Shown here in pieces: positions 45,138 through 58,725 of a stretch of DNA of 64,000 bases. The translations under genes were made by a program, and so were the position numbers. Each line of letters begins with the position of its first letter. Position 1 is the stretch's first letter. The notes beneath the pieces are model-generated. The model did no database searches. It was not told the origin of the DNA and saw only the letters and a program-made list of their open reading frames with translations. The stretch covers positions 57,244,488 to 57,308,487 of the forward strand of contig CM070551.1 in the NCBI GenBank assembly GCA_036346405.1, read 5' to 3'. This DNA comes from Phyllostachys edulis. Its lineage: Eukaryota > Streptophyta > Magnoliopsida > Poales > Poaceae.

Positions 45138-45207
45138 GGACTGGTTGGCCCCTAGTTTATATCCAGAAATCCAGATAAAGCAGAAAGACAGTCATTAGTA
45201 CTTTGTG

Positions 45208-48200
45208 ATGAAGATGAGCCTCGTCAATATAGTCCTCTGTCTGCTCGCACTGTTGTTGCCACTGACTGCAACGGTGCAAGCATCCCCCATCCAAAGAAAC
45301 CAACCGGCGAACGGGACTCCTCCCTCCGCCGCCATGCTTGCCGGTTGTCCAAAGAGCTGCGGCAACCTGAGCTTCGAGTACCCCTTTGGCATCGGATCCG
45401 GCTGCTTCCGGCAGCCAGACTTCGAGCTCATCTGCGACGACCACGATGACCCCACAAAGCCCCCAAGGCTCTTCCTGTACAATAGCACCACGGAGGTCAC
45501 CGAAAACATCTATGTCGATGAAAGTGGTATGTACATCGACTTATCGCATACCATTTTCTTAAGATCTGGTGTGGATGTGTACAACATGTCCTGGCGATCT
45601 CCCGGGAGACCCTTCATTATTGAATATGCCTATTTGAACATCACTGGTTGTGACTTCGATGTGTACCAGCTGCTGGGTTATGACACGAATACAAGCCAGA
45701 GGCTTTGCACAGTGACCTGCCCTAATGAAGAAGTCACGGACACAGTGGCTAGACAGAACTGCAATGGGACAGGGTGTTGCTCCGTCTTCTGGCTAGAACC
45801 TGAAGGTCACGACCTCCAACTCATGTTTGTCCGCCACAGCCGGGAACGCAAGCTCGCTAACCGAAGCTCCCTGTGGGATAGAATCAACATAACTACTGAC
45901 GGGGCGTATCTCGGATGGAGTATCGCGGATCAACCGACATGCTCCGCCGCATTGGACAATAGGACCAACTATGCCTGTGTCAGCAGGCACAGTAAATGTA
46001 GAGATATATATCATACATCATCAGCTATTGGTTACGTTTGCGAGTGCAATTCTGGTTTTGGAAGCAATCCCTACATACTTGATGGTTGCACCCGCGACAA
46101 AGGTGATGTAACCTTCCTCACAACAACTTTTCTTTAAGTACTCACAGTTGCACGAACTACAAACATATGCATGAGACACCAATTAGAGGTCGTAGGATCA
46201 GATCCCAATAAACTAACAAATAACCATATAATCAACCATTTGAGGCATATAACTGGTATGATTTAGGCAACTATATATATTAATTCAACGTAGCAACTCA
46301 AGTGCCTTACTAGCCTGAAAGAGTTATTGAACTCTTTCCTGACAACTAAATATACAACTAATTGTGTTTTAACTGTAAGTCGCATATCTACCAGTATTAG
46401 TTTCATTAAAACAATTAATCTAGATATTTTTACTTATAGTAGTACTCAAAATATAAAACATTGAGAAAATTGCATTAGAGGTCCCTAAACTTATATGAAA
46501 TACCACTTAGGTCCCTAAATTTGAAAAGTATATTGGCAGCCCCGTAAACTTAAATTTGTGCCACTAAGATCCATAAAGTAGCAAAAAGATGTTGATTAGT
46601 TCATCTGAACCTTTGGATTTGCTCAAATTGCTGACATGATTGTGGAAAAAGTATGTGGCTAAATTAGGTTAAAGCGATAAATGACAGTTGGATGGAGGTG
46701 CGAAATTGATGCTAATCTCTAGGATAAATGTTGAAGATTGCACTTTTGGATCATAAAGATTCACGTTGGCTTGAGGATGTTTTTTCACCATTAAATCAGC
46801 ATATTTACTTCAGCAAAAGATGCCGCGACCCAAGTGTCACAAATTTGCAAGCTGATGGACCTGCCAAGCTAATTTTCAATTTCAGGGACCTTTCTCGTAC
46901 TTAGGTACACATTTAGGGGCCTCTAGTGCAGTTTTATCTAAAACGTATGACTACTCAATTACTCATTCCCCAAAATGACAAAAGATTGTAAACAGAAGAA
47001 AGTACTTATTCTTTATGTGGGGTTACGAACAGAATACCAAGTATTAAAACTCAACATCCAAATCAGTCACAGAGCATTGCAAGGTGCAAAAGCATGTCAG
47101 CGCGCGAGGGCTTAGGCGGAGAGTTTTTGGCTTAAATGATATTATTTCATGACGGAGTAGCAAAAAATGTTTTTTCGTGAACGAATTAGCAAAAGTAACA
47201 CCACAGACGTACCGGTAGGCGACACATACCCCCTGCCGCATCCCCACTGCCCGGATCCCCTACTGTGCACCCACCGCACACAGCAAGTGGCTTGCCAACT
47301 TGTCGCCTAACTACGCGTCTGCAGTGCCATTTTTTCCTTTTTTCTCGGAAGAGGTTATTTTTGTTATTCTAACGCCAAACAGCGCCAAATAAACCAAAAA
47401 CTCCCTAGGCGACAAGCATCCACATGGAGACGGTGAGATGATACGTTACATTATCCTAAGGTGACTGGCCAGATAGCACACCATACATCAGTTGTTTCAT
47501 CAGTGAGATCAAGGCAGAGGCAATGTCCTTTCGTGCCCCGGAGTGCGCACTTGCAGTGGGCTCAGGCTCAGGCTCAGGCTGGCGCTACTACTCTGGTGCA
47601 TCAGCACGGTGGGACAATGTGAGGTGGAGGCATCTTGAAGCTGCAGTTCCATTTTTATTTGTTTGAAAGTATTTATTCTAGACATTTTTCTTTGAAAATT
47701 TTGAGTTGACTTTCTAAATTTTATTTTATTTCCTGGAACACTTTTTCCATCACTTCTTAAATTATATGATACTAGTCGTTAACCCGTTCACTTGCACGAG
47801 CTAGCATTTAAATTTAAAACAATAGAAGTAAACAACCTTATTCAACATTCCAATTTTATAAGATCGATGCTTACATCCATACTCTATTCATGGATTAATA
47901 GCTATGGTGAGATTAATTAACTCATGAAAAAAATAACAATCTTGTGTGTTTAATTTGGCTCACCATTGTTTTGGGCACAAATCGGTCAGAAATAACACCG
48001 TATCGGTCTTGTGTTTTCTTCATATCAGAAATATTTTTGCTCATCATGTGATCTGAGCACAAATTTTGATCACAAATTTGTAATATTAAATAAAAAAGGC
48101 TATTCATTTTAAAAATAAAAATTAGGAATTTTTTACTTAACTTCATAATCCATTTGGACTCATTCTTGGAAAAAAAAACTTGTTATAGATTAAAAAAGGC

Positions 48201-51200
48201 GGACCCTAGTTGTACTTGAGCTCTTGTTTTATTTTAAAAATAATTGTGATTTTCCTATATTGAAAATTGTATAATTATGATTGTTTTTTTCAATTTATTA
48301 TAATTCCAAAAATACAAAATTAGGAAATTTATTTTTAAATCTATGTGTACTCCTTTTGAAATAAAATAACTAACTTTATTTATCGTAGTATACTTGAACT
48401 CTCATCAGTCTTTTAAAATCTATTTGATCTGGTCCCATTGGATTAACAACTTGTTTGTTTTTCTTTTTTCCGATTTTTTGGATTAACTTAGGTATTTCCT
48501 CGGAGCTCGTAATTATTATAAGTATAGATACTTTTACAAACATTGTTTTACATGCTTCTGAAAATCTATTCATTTGCTTTATGACATATTTAATCAATAC
48601 TTTCGTACGGTAGCACCAACTCTCCTTTCAAGTGAGCTAGAAGCGTATGTCAGAGTAGGTTGACATGCTACAAAGTAAGCTAGACTAGTTTTTCCCCTCT
48701 TTTTCTTGCTTTTCTGTGACACCGATTTTTTTTTTTTGGTGAAAGGCCCACAATTTTGGCATATGAATTGTTTTCCTAATTTTTGATTTTGTCTTTTTGA
48801 AATTGGTTTTTGTTTTGCTTTTGGAATATATGGATTTGACTCTTATGAAACATAATGCCTTTTGTGTTTTTCCATTAGATTGAATGGTTTAAATGTCTAA
48901 CAGGGTCCACATTCTTGGCACCATGTTATAGTGAAGTAAGTAGAATTTTTTTTTATTAAATAACCTTTTTTAAAATTTTATTTTAAAGTTAACCCCCAAC
49001 GCACTTTATTTTCAAATCTGACCTCTTTGGTCACGCCATCATCTATGGCGTGATAAAACAACGCTGTCACGCTAGGGCAAACTCTTGTCACGTCATGGGT
49101 GGTGGCGTGACAGTGTTGTTTGGTCACGCCATGATCAGTGGGGTGACCAAAAGTGGTATTTTGCAGACTTATCCTGTGGCGTGACAGCGTTATTTTGTCA
49201 CGCCATGGGTGGTGGCGTGATCAAAAGGGTCAGATTTGGAAATAAAATGTGCCGAGGATTAACTTTAAAATAAAATTTTTAAAAAAGTTAATTAATAAAA
49301 AAAGTTCGAAGTAAGTAACTGCACCGCACGAGTGGCCAACAGGTTTATGAGAGAAAGACAAGTTTTCCAAAAAAACATTTGAAGTGCCCACGTGTTAAGA
49401 CTATTTTGTGGGCGTGTGTGTATCTAATTTTTAGTAGCCTCCTATAAAATAATACATATATAAATGGGCTTGTTTTTTTTTTAAACTAACATATATAACT
49501 TTAAACTCACAATTTTTTCCCATAAAAACAGGGTACAATCCAGTTCAACATAAGACAAATTGCACTCGATGGTGTGGGAACATCAGCGTTCCATTTCCGT
49601 TTGGCATGGAAGAAGGTTGTTTTGCGAGGAAGGTATTTCAAGTCAACTGTACAAATGCAACATCATCCACCCTGAGATTCGATCGTGAACAACAAATAAT
49701 TTATATAAATGTTAGTGATGGGCTTGTGGACATCAAATACACCATAGATTACGAGAATCGCCAATTCGGGATGTATGTACCTGAGGAACCTAATCTCTAC
49801 ATTGATTCCGGAGAGTCGGTCTTATTGCAATGGGCTGCTGCCAATCTAACCTGTCAGGAGGCACAACAAAATAAATCTGGATATGCATGTGTTAGCACCA
49901 ATAGCACGTGCTTGGGTGTCAACTCTAAAGATGGTTATACTGGTTATCGTTGTAGATGCATGGATGGTTTCCAAGGAAACCCTTACATTCCACTTGGTTG
50001 TACAGGTACACACTCTCTCTCCGCGCTAGCACATAGACATGAATTTATCTGATACTAGATTATCGCCCGCAAGTTTAATTTGGTTATATATCGTATAACA
50101 ATAGACCAATATACATACTGATAAATCTGAGCATTATATTGATACACATTTTTATTGAAATGGTGTATTTGCATCACGTACATTAAGATAAATATTTTTC
50201 CGAGAACACTACATTAAGATAAGTTAATTTGTCAGCACTCAGCACAACCAGAGGCAGGCTTCATACAGCCAACATGCAGCCATTGTCTTCACGATGAAAT
50301 TATATCAAACGTTCCTAAAAAAAACATTCAAAGCTTTATCCGAAGCAAAGGTCAGATTTACTAAGGGGTGTGTTACGGAGAAAGACGTGAGGCACTCTAC
50401 TAAGCGTAAACTGTAGCACAAACACTGTAGCAACAGGTGAACAATATAAAGTCTTGTAGCGACGCGCGAGTGGTGCCCGTTGGCACCGTAGCACCATTAT
50501 TCTCTATACATGGTTGATGAGTTTCCTAGGATAAAGAATATTTGGTTAAGTAGATTATTTTAGGATTTCTTATCTATCAAGTTATTATTAGAAATATGAT
50601 CTTATCTATTAGGAAGATTATTTTCAATAGTTGAAAAAATTAGATTGAATTGATATGTTTCCTTATAGATTATTTTTAGGCGTCAAGCTGGGCTGTCCCT
50701 ATAAAAGGGATAACACCTATCCATTATCAAGTGAATGAATAAACAAAGTTTTTAAACTCTCCTCTTTCCTTTCAACAAAGCCTCAGAGCCTTAGCAGTAG
50801 CGTGATCAACCATTCAACGACAAATACCCTACCTTCGGTCTTCGGACTTGTACCCAACCAATCCGCAACATAACGTGCTAAAGTATCGTCTAGTATTGTT
50901 TACACACTGCTACAGCACTAGGTGAGTGTCTCGCGTCCTGTTCCATATCAGGGTGGAAGTAAAAGCAAAAGAAGGGGAAAAAAATCTTAGGGAGTGCAGC
51001 CGCACCCACAGCCGCAGGCACCTACTGCAGCTATGCAGATTGCAGAGTAGCCAGTACCGCCTCACCTCCACAGTCTACCCTCACTAGCCCGGGCTGCGCC
51101 GTGGCTGCACATCAGTCAGCACATGCATTCATTGTAATTATTTTACTGAAGAATGATGTAAGAGGGAAAAACCATACTGTTCTTGGTTATAGGAAGAAAT

Positions 51201-53050
51201 CTCGAAACAACTGGTCAATGTTCCCCTTAGCTAATTATTGGGGACTCGTAGATGGACTTGAGTAGAAGCAACTGCAACAACTAGTTGCCCTGAGAGCCCC
51301 ATATATGCATCTGTGCAAGCGGACATCCTTCTAGTTGTAATCTGAAATATACACATCTGCAAGCATGTATCTACTACATTATCCTTCATGGTAGCTTGTG
51401 AAATTGTCTATGCAAATACTACTGCTTAAGTTCAGCTTACAATGTCTAATAGAAGCCGAAAAATAACAAATTCTAGTATCAGCTGAAAGCTTTGCACAAA
51501 CAACTTAACCACGAATGATATGGAATAACATTATTTTCCCTTGTAAATTTCCCTCTTACTTTATCCATGTGTTGCAGATATTGATGAGTGCCTGATACCA
51601 GGCATTTGTAAAGGAATTTGCCATAATATTATAGGAAGCCACCATTGCACAGAGTGCCCAGGAAAAACAGAGTATGACATTACAACTATGAAGTGCACGC
51701 CAACAAAAAAGCAAAATCTTCTACTAGGTGACTTCCATGCTATAATTCCTTAATGAACTAGATATAAAAATAATACGTGGCTTTTTTTTAGAGGAAAGTA
51801 ATACATGGCTGACCAGCGTAATTGTTGCAGGTATTGCCATCGGGCTTAGTGTTGGCTTGATCATTCTACTTCTCATCTTGAGTACAATATTTCTTATGCG
51901 TAGATGGAAAAGAGACATCCAAAAGCAACTACGAAGAAAGTATTTTCGAAAGAACCGAGGCCTGCTCCTAGAACAACTGATATCATCGGATGAAAATGCG
52001 AATGACAAGACCAAGATTTTCTCCTTAGTAGAGCTTGAAAAGGCAACAAATAACTTTGATCCTACACGTATACTTGGTCGTGGAGGGCATGGAATGGTGT
52101 ACAAAGGCATCTTATCTGACCAACGTGTAGTAGCCATAAAAAAGTCTAAAGTTATTGAGCAAGGTGAGATCAATCAGTTCATCAACGAGGTCGCTATCCT
52201 CTCACAAGTAAACCACCGAAATATTGTGAAGCTCTTTGGATGTTGCCTTGAGACTGAGGTCCCACTACTAGTATATGACTTTATCCCTAATGGTTCATTA
52301 TTTGAAATTCTCAAGGCTGATCAAAGTAGCAACTATTCTTTGTCCTGGGATGATTGCTTGAGAATTTCTGCAGAAACAGCTGGAGCACTTTATTACCTCC
52401 ACTCAGCAGCTTCGGTATCAATCTTTCATCGTGATGTGAAGTCCTCTAACATACTCTTGGATGGTAATTATACAGCGAAAGTATCAGATTTTGGTGCATC
52501 AAGGTTGGTTCCTATTGATCAAACCCATGTTGTTACAAATGTACAAGGCACATTTGGATACTTAGATCCGGAATATTATCACACTGGAAAGTTAAATGAG
52601 AAGAGCGATGTTTATAGTTTTGGAGTAGTACTTGTAGAGTTGCTACTTAGAAAGGAGCCTGTTTTTACAAGTGAATCAGGGTTAAAGCAAAACTTATCCA
52701 ACTACTTCCTTTGGGAGATGAAGATGAAACCGCTTGCTGAATTAGTAGCTGCTCAAGTTCTAGAGGAAGCAACGGGGGAAGAGATTAATGATGTCGCCGG
52801 TCTTGCAGAGATTTGTTTGAGACTTCGAGGCGAAGAGAGGCCTACTATGAAACAAGTGGAGATGACATTACAGTCTGTGCGATCGAAAAGGTTGAAATCA
52901 CGTCAAGTTGCTCCAAGAAATGAAGACATGCAGCCTTCATTGATTGCTGGAATTGATATGGTAGACAGAGCTAATGTAGCTTCTAAAAGAAACCAAAACT
53001 GCTACAGCTTGGAGCAAGAGTTTATGTCATCAGCGACTCTACCACGCTAG
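45208..53050 (+). CDS. WAK-B: wall-associated receptor-like kinase, intact
   Basis: Join 45208-46102, 49532-50005, 51578-51727, 51831-53050; all introns GT-AG, phase 1; 2739 nt, 912 residues. WAKs span the plasma membrane, bind cell-wall pectin and signal through a cytosolic Ser/Thr kinase. Seen: signal peptide (1-25); GUB_WAK cysteines from C47 (CGNLSFEYPFGIGSGCF); a second wall-binding-like module in exon 2 (CGNISVPFPFGMEEGCF, about 313-330) ending in an EGF-like part; EGF_CA (DIDEC, about 457-500); membrane segment about 507-530; kinase with GRGGHGMV (589-596), K610, HRD 706-708, DFG 726-728. Length and motifs match the family. It is an RD kinase, unlike WAK-A. Three introns of 3.4, 1.6 and 0.1 kb; the two long ones carry transposons. 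I chose ATG 45208, before a good signal peptide. Many WAKs act in pathogen response; its role here is not visible. Confidence 0.93.
46464..46937. mobile_element. MITE in WAK-B intron 1
   Basis: The ends form inverted repeats of about 26 bp: TGCATTAGAGGTCCCTAAA at 46471-46489 and its near-complement at 46912-46930. The inside holds further gtccctaaa-type motifs. The superfamily cannot be set, as no clean target duplication is visible. Confidence 0.55.
48060..48690 (+). repeat. Intron segment shared with WAK-A
   Basis: Collinear with 17030-17660: both contain tcataatccatttggactca, then gtacttgagctcttg, then tcctttcaagtgagctagaa. A duplication trace from the common WAK ancestor. Confidence 0.8.
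48943..49307. mobile_element. MULE-type MITE in WAK-B intron 1
   Basis: 365 bp with long terminal inverted repeats (left GAATTTTTTTTTATTAAATA, right its imperfect complement; arms extend about 90 bp) and a perfect 10 bp target duplication GAAGTAAGTA (48933-48942 and 49308-49317). A 9-10 bp duplication with long inverted ends fits Mutator-like elements. The centre has repeated TCACGCCA and TGGCGTGA blocks. Confidence 0.85.
50371..50950 (+). mobile_element. Solo LTR in WAK-B intron 2
   Basis: 580 bp, begins TGTTACGGAG and ends CCATATCA, flanked by GGGTG on both sides (50366-50370 and 50951-50955). It contains a TATA box (TATAAAA, 50700-50706), so its promoter points along the WAK-B strand. No internal region remains. 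Confidence 0.85.
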
Positions 53051-54138
53051 ATAGTCATGTTTGCAGTATTATGTTCGACTGTCCCATTTCCCCCCTTCCT
53101 AAGTGACATGCAATTCTTCTCCTTTGATGAAGAGTAGTATATACTTTGTAGTGCACTTATTTCAATAATGGGTGTTTTCAATATTCTTTACATATTAATA
53201 AAATCTGAACACACTATCAATCTGTCATACCATCATGTTGTTTTATTTTTTAACTCGCAATTGGGCAAGATGGTTTCAGTTTGTCCAGGAGCAAGAGAAG
53301 TAGAAAACACCAATCTACTATGTGCACAACATGTCAGATTATTATTATCTCAGCCACTTGTATCAATTGCCCTCTCTTCGTGGTTAGGATAAACGTATGA
53401 TCCTCTCTGGTTCCATGCCAACTATTTATTCAGCCTATTGAGTTGTTGACATCACACCACGCCTATTAATAATATGTGAAACTCTCATAGTAATTAATTA
53501 TGCAGCTTTGATGATAACAGTATATACTTTTCCTCTTTGTAAGCATTTCATCTACTCCGGGAATTAAGTGCTCCCACTAGATGTTTGCAAGTTTTCACTT
53601 TGCAAAGAAGCAATGTTCCATGACTCGTATGAAAGGATCATGAGCACTAGTAATTGTAATGAGACTTTATGCAACCCACAGATAGCACACGCTGATGGGC
53701 GGAGACAATGTTAGCATGACCTTTTGATTGATAGTAGATAGCGTGTTAGTAACATTTTCCAAAAAGTTAGTCCATAAGTACTGAAGTACATACATAGCTC
53801 AATTTGTCCATTGCACCAGAGCTTTTTCGTGATACAGATCATAGATGTAGATCGACGTTTTGGATTGCATAAATATTAGTACAATAATACATTTGTAAGT
53901 CCATTATCAATGGAAAAAAGCGCTCTGTAGTGTACATGGTACTCTGTAAAAAGGACACATCAGGAGCAAATCACCTTGCTTCTGGATAATAAGATCGGAG
54001 TCCACATTGAGGAGTACATAAAACATCTCTATTTAAAACACAGTATTTCAATAGGAAATTAGTAGGAAAAAGGAATTTTCTCGTCAACATTGTTTTCCTC
54101 CAAAATTCTTGTGAAATTCCAACATTACAAATGGCCCC
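53051..54138. other. WAK-B 3' region and spacer to WAK-C
   Basis: AT-rich, no gene. A possible poly(A) signal AATAAA is at 53197-53202, about 150 bases after the stop. Confidence 0.4.
53197..53202 (+). terminator. Possible poly(A) signal of WAK-B
   Basis: AATAAA downstream of the stop at 53050; plant signals vary, so this is only a candidate. Confidence 0.35.
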
Positions 54139-57100
54139 TTAGTGTGGTAGCCCAACAGATGATACGAACTCCCGCTCCAAGCTATAGCATTTTTGGCTGT
54201 TTCGAGACTCTAAATTAGCAATTTCTCCCAAGTTAATAGCCAATGACTCGCATCTTGCTTTAGCTCTTGTACATAGCAATGATTACATCTCTTCAGCATT
54301 TTCTAAAATAGCATGGCATGAATTTCACTTTTTTGTCCACAAGAACTACAAAGTCATCTCAACTTGCTTCATAGTAGGTCTCTTTTCACCTCTTAGCCTC
54401 AAGCACATCTCCGCAAGAGAAGCAACGCTGTTAATCTCTTCATCAGTTGCTTCCTCATGAACTTGAGCAACAACTATCTCTTTGATTGGCCTCTACTTCA
54501 GCTCCCAAAGGAAGTAATTGGACAAGTTCAGCTGTGATCCTGATACCCTTGTAAAAATAGGCTCTGTTATTAGCAGTAGCTCCACAAGTACTTACCACAA
54601 CAAAACTATATACATCACTCTTCTCATTTAACTGCCCGGTATGGTAATACTCTAGATATAAGTACCCAAATGTGCCTTGTACATTTGTAACAACATGAGT
54701 TTCATCAATAGGAACCAATCTTGAAGCACCAAAATCTGATACTTTAGCAGTGTAGTTTTGTGACGACCCACCCTGTGATATACAGCTAAGGTCCGGGAGG
54801 ACCATTTTTTTTGAGCTACGGTACTACCGCATGGAGGAGCGGTAGTACCGCTTGGTACTTCCCGAGGGAGGTCTTCCAGGACCTCCCAGGAGGTCTTGGC
54901 CAACACCCCGCAGGTGGCACCTCTAGGTATATCATCAGGGAGGTCCGACAGGATCTCCCAAGCTAAGTCCCGTAGGACCTCCTGGAGGTCCTGCCCCTGT
55001 GCACCGAGCTAGTCCCAGGAACAGATTGGCTAGCTCGCACAGATCTAACACAAGTGTAATCAAATCCATACACAAGCTAAGAGGAGCAAGAGACAAAACA
55101 ATAAATATATTAAAGACCAAACCGGCCAAGCTTCTTACAGGAGTTTGCCTCAAGGGCTACAACAAAAGAGCAAGAACAGCGGAAAGCAATACGTCAACGA
55201 TAGGTCCAACCGATCAGCCCACCGGCTATCGAGTGGAGGACGTCCCCTAGGTCACAAGGTCTCCAAAGACCTCTTCTTCACTGAGCTTTGAGCTCCTTGG
55301 AACTTCCTGCAACTGCTGATAAAACAGAGGGCAAAAGCCATGAGTACATTGAATGTACTCAGCAAACCGTGGGGAGAGCATGCAATAAATAATTATGCAA
55401 GGCTTGCCAAAAGAGAGTTGTATGGTTAGTTGCACAAAGCAATATTTGACCATAAGTAGTAAGTAGATTGAAAAGCTCAAGTTAAAACATTAGTACATAG
55501 ATACATTTGATTTCAAAAGAGGCTGTGAGCACCCACTCACATCCAAAACCACCCTGGAGCACCCACTCACAGGACTACCAAAGCCAACCGTGAGAGGTCT
55601 GGTCACACCCATGACCAGGACCTCAACCATGCCACTCTGGAGCACCCACTCCAGAGCTCCACAACCAGCCCCTGGACCACCTAGTGAGCCAGTCATGACC
55701 CCTCTGGAGCTGGCCAAGGTCTCTTCAAGGCAAAGCCATGACCTCTCACAAAAGTGTCCAGGAAGCACAAGTTTACAAAGCTACCCCTTGCACCATTTTC
55801 ACTGGGCATGTCCATAACCAAGGACTTGGCTATTCGAATAGATTTAAAACTCTGCAGAGGTGTACAACTTTACCCACAATCCACGATCTCTCTAGCGGGA
55901 CAGGTTCCGGAAAGACCCTTGCTCACTTCCGATGGTGAGCAGTCTAGAGAGCACGGCAAGGCCTTTACAAAGCTTTGAACTGGCTCGGAGCTGCCCGCTA
56001 AGGTTTCGCAATTCCCCCCCCCTTTGGTCTAGAAGTCCGCAGGGTTATGGGGTGCCCCTTCTTGCGCCAACGAATCAGCACGCTCAACCACAACAACCCC
56101 AAACCATCTCATTGCTAATTATTCAGCCCAGACCACCCCCATAAAGTGATCTTGTGGTTGCACTAATTGGCCCAGATCAACAAAACACAAAGTTAAGTCC
56201 TTAATTGTGCTAAGGCAAGACTTCCACATCCCAATGTGCAAAGCACCCACTACTCACTTCCTGCCTTCTTGCCTCAGCAAAACATTTTGTAATTAACCCT
56301 GCCAAAAGACCACCCAGTCTTGGCACAACAGATTATTAGGGTGATCTCGCACCACAATCAACACAACTTAGGCATCCTGCCATAGTCGCTAATGATGGCA
56401 TCGACCACGATTCCATAATTCATTAGTCAAGATTATTAAAGATGAGGCATGATCCACAGACCCAAGACTCTAAAAGCAAGGCTAAGCAATAAGTATACGG
56501 TCCCATGTTGGCTATAGCAAAAGATGCCAACTAAAGTATCTATCCTAAGGTATCCAAGGAGTTCATGTCAACATGTTGAGTTCAAGCATACAAAGGAGGC
56601 ATAATGTCAAATAAGAAAGATAACTACTGCCTAAACCAGTTTCTATAAAGATAGCCATGCAAGTTTAGTAAATCAAAATAGCTTTGCAAAAAGGGATCAA
56701 GATGATCAAGGTCCACGACTTGCCTCTGTTGGAGAAAGAAAAGGCTTCGACTGATGGAGCTTGATTCACGAGCTTCTCAACGATTCAGCCGTAATCTACA
56801 CGTTCGCAAAAGAAACCAAATAAGCAAAAGAAACTCCACGAAAGCCAAAAGAACTTACTCGAAACCAAAAGAGAAGAGAAGGTCCACAGGGAGGAGGAGG
56901 TCCGAGAGGAAGGAATCCCACGGGAGGGAGGTCCAACGAGTGAAGGGCTCGGACTCAAGGAGGTCCGAACCAGAGGAGCTTGGAGAGCTCCTCAAAACCG
57001 AAAGAGCTAGAAGCAGAGGTCGAAATGAAGAACAGGGAGGCAGTGGGTGTCCCTGGTGCTCTATTTAAAGGAAAAATGAAATAGAAGCACTGTAAACACA

Positions 57101-57421
57101 AGGTGACCAAATTCAATGTATTGGTATAAAGGCACACTGCCACAAGGTACGAAAGGAGATAAAGAAGGGATGTGACAAAAAGTAGAGAAGAGTACAAAGG
57201 TAGGTGGTAGCATTTAATGTGACTCAACCCACATCAAATGCACTTAAGACTACCAAAGGAGCCAGTCAAAAGGTGCACAGACCAGTTAAAGGGCGTGGTC
57301 CACGGTCCAAAGAGGAAATCCAAGGAGGAGGTCTAAGGGGGAGATCCTGCGAGGAGGTCCAACGAGGAGGTCCAAAGGACAAACAGGGAGGTCTAGACCA
57401 CAAAGGTCTAAACACAAAAGA

Positions 57422-57692
57422 GGAGGTCTGAACCTAAGGGAGGTCCAAACACGACACAGGGAGGTCTGAACCTAAAGGAGGTCTAAACACAACACAGGGA
57501 GGTCTGAACCTAAAGGAGGTCCAAACGCAACACAGGGAGGTCTGAACCTAAAGGAGGTCCAAACGCAACACAGGGAGGTCTGAACCTAAAGGAGGTCCAA
57601 ACGCAACATAGGGAGGTCTGAACCTAAAGGAGGTCCAAACGCAACACAGGGAGGTCTGAACCTAAAGGAGGTCCAAACGCAACAGGGAGGTC
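57422..57692. repeat. 39 bp tandem array in the solo LTR
   Basis: About six to seven copies of a unit starting ggtctgaacctaaaggaggt, nearly identical in the middle of the array. Confidence 0.9.
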
Positions 57693-58286
57693 TAAACCAC
57701 AAAGAGGTTTAAATCACAAGAAAACTAGACCTCAAAAGAAAAGCACAAGGGGTATGTCGCTCGAGGAGGCCCTAAGAGCAAAGAGGTCCTGACGGTCAAA
57801 GTCTCCAAAAGGGAAAATTCGATGGCCAAGATCTCAAAAGGGGAGGACCTGAATGGTCAAGATTTAAAGGTAACGAGGAGGTCCTAACACTCGGATCTCC
57901 AAAGGGGAGGTCCGACGGTCAAGATCTCAAACAAAGGGAGGTCCGCGGAGACAAGGGTACGCGGGGAAAGGCTGAGGCCATTAGATCAAGATCGGATGGC
58001 ACAAAACTAAGGGGCCGCCTGGACCGAGCGAACGGGTCAACGAAACCAGGCCGTCCGATTCAGATCGGACAGCTGAGAAGGTAAGGGACGTTTGAACCAA
58101 GTGAACAGGTCAACAGGATCGGGCCATCCAAACAGTATCGAACGGTCCTTAGGTGATGAGGGCAAAGCCTCAAGCGGTATGACCACAGGGGCCAACGGTG
58201 GGTCCGAGCTCAAGGGAGGTTTTGGACCTAAGGAGGTCGGGACCTTTAGATCCAATAGAGGAAGGATCTGGACGGCTAACATCTCC

Positions 58287-58725
58287 AGAGGGAGGTCCTA
58301 ACGGTCAGATCTAACAAAGGGGAGGTTTGAGCGGCTAAGATCTCCGGAGGGAGGTCCTAACGGTTAGATCTAACCAAGGGGAGGTCTGAACGGTTAAGAT
58401 CTCCAGAGAGGAGGTCCTAATGGCCAGATCTGATCAAGGGGAGGTCTGAGCAGTTAAGATCTCCAGAGAGGAGGTCCTAACGCCGAGATCGATCAAGGGA
58501 GGTGCGAGCGGTTAAGATCTCCAGAGAGGAGGTCCTAACGGCCAGATCTGATCAAGGGGAGGTCTGAGCGGTTAAGATCTCCAGAGAGGAGGTCCTAACG
58601 GCCAGATCTGATCAAGGGGAGGTCTGAGCGGTTAAGATCTCTAGAGAGGAGGTCCTAACGGCCAGATCTGATCAAGGGGAGGTCTGAGTGGTTAAGATCT
58701 CCAGAGAGGAGGTCCTAACAGCCAG
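58287..58725. repeat. 60 bp tandem array in the solo LTR
   Basis: About seven copies of a 60 bp unit containing gaggtctgagcggttaagat and gaggaggtcctaacgg. The central copies are almost identical and the outer ones diverge. Flanking sequence to about 59400 keeps the same aggaggtcc motif at irregular spacing. Confidence 0.9.
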
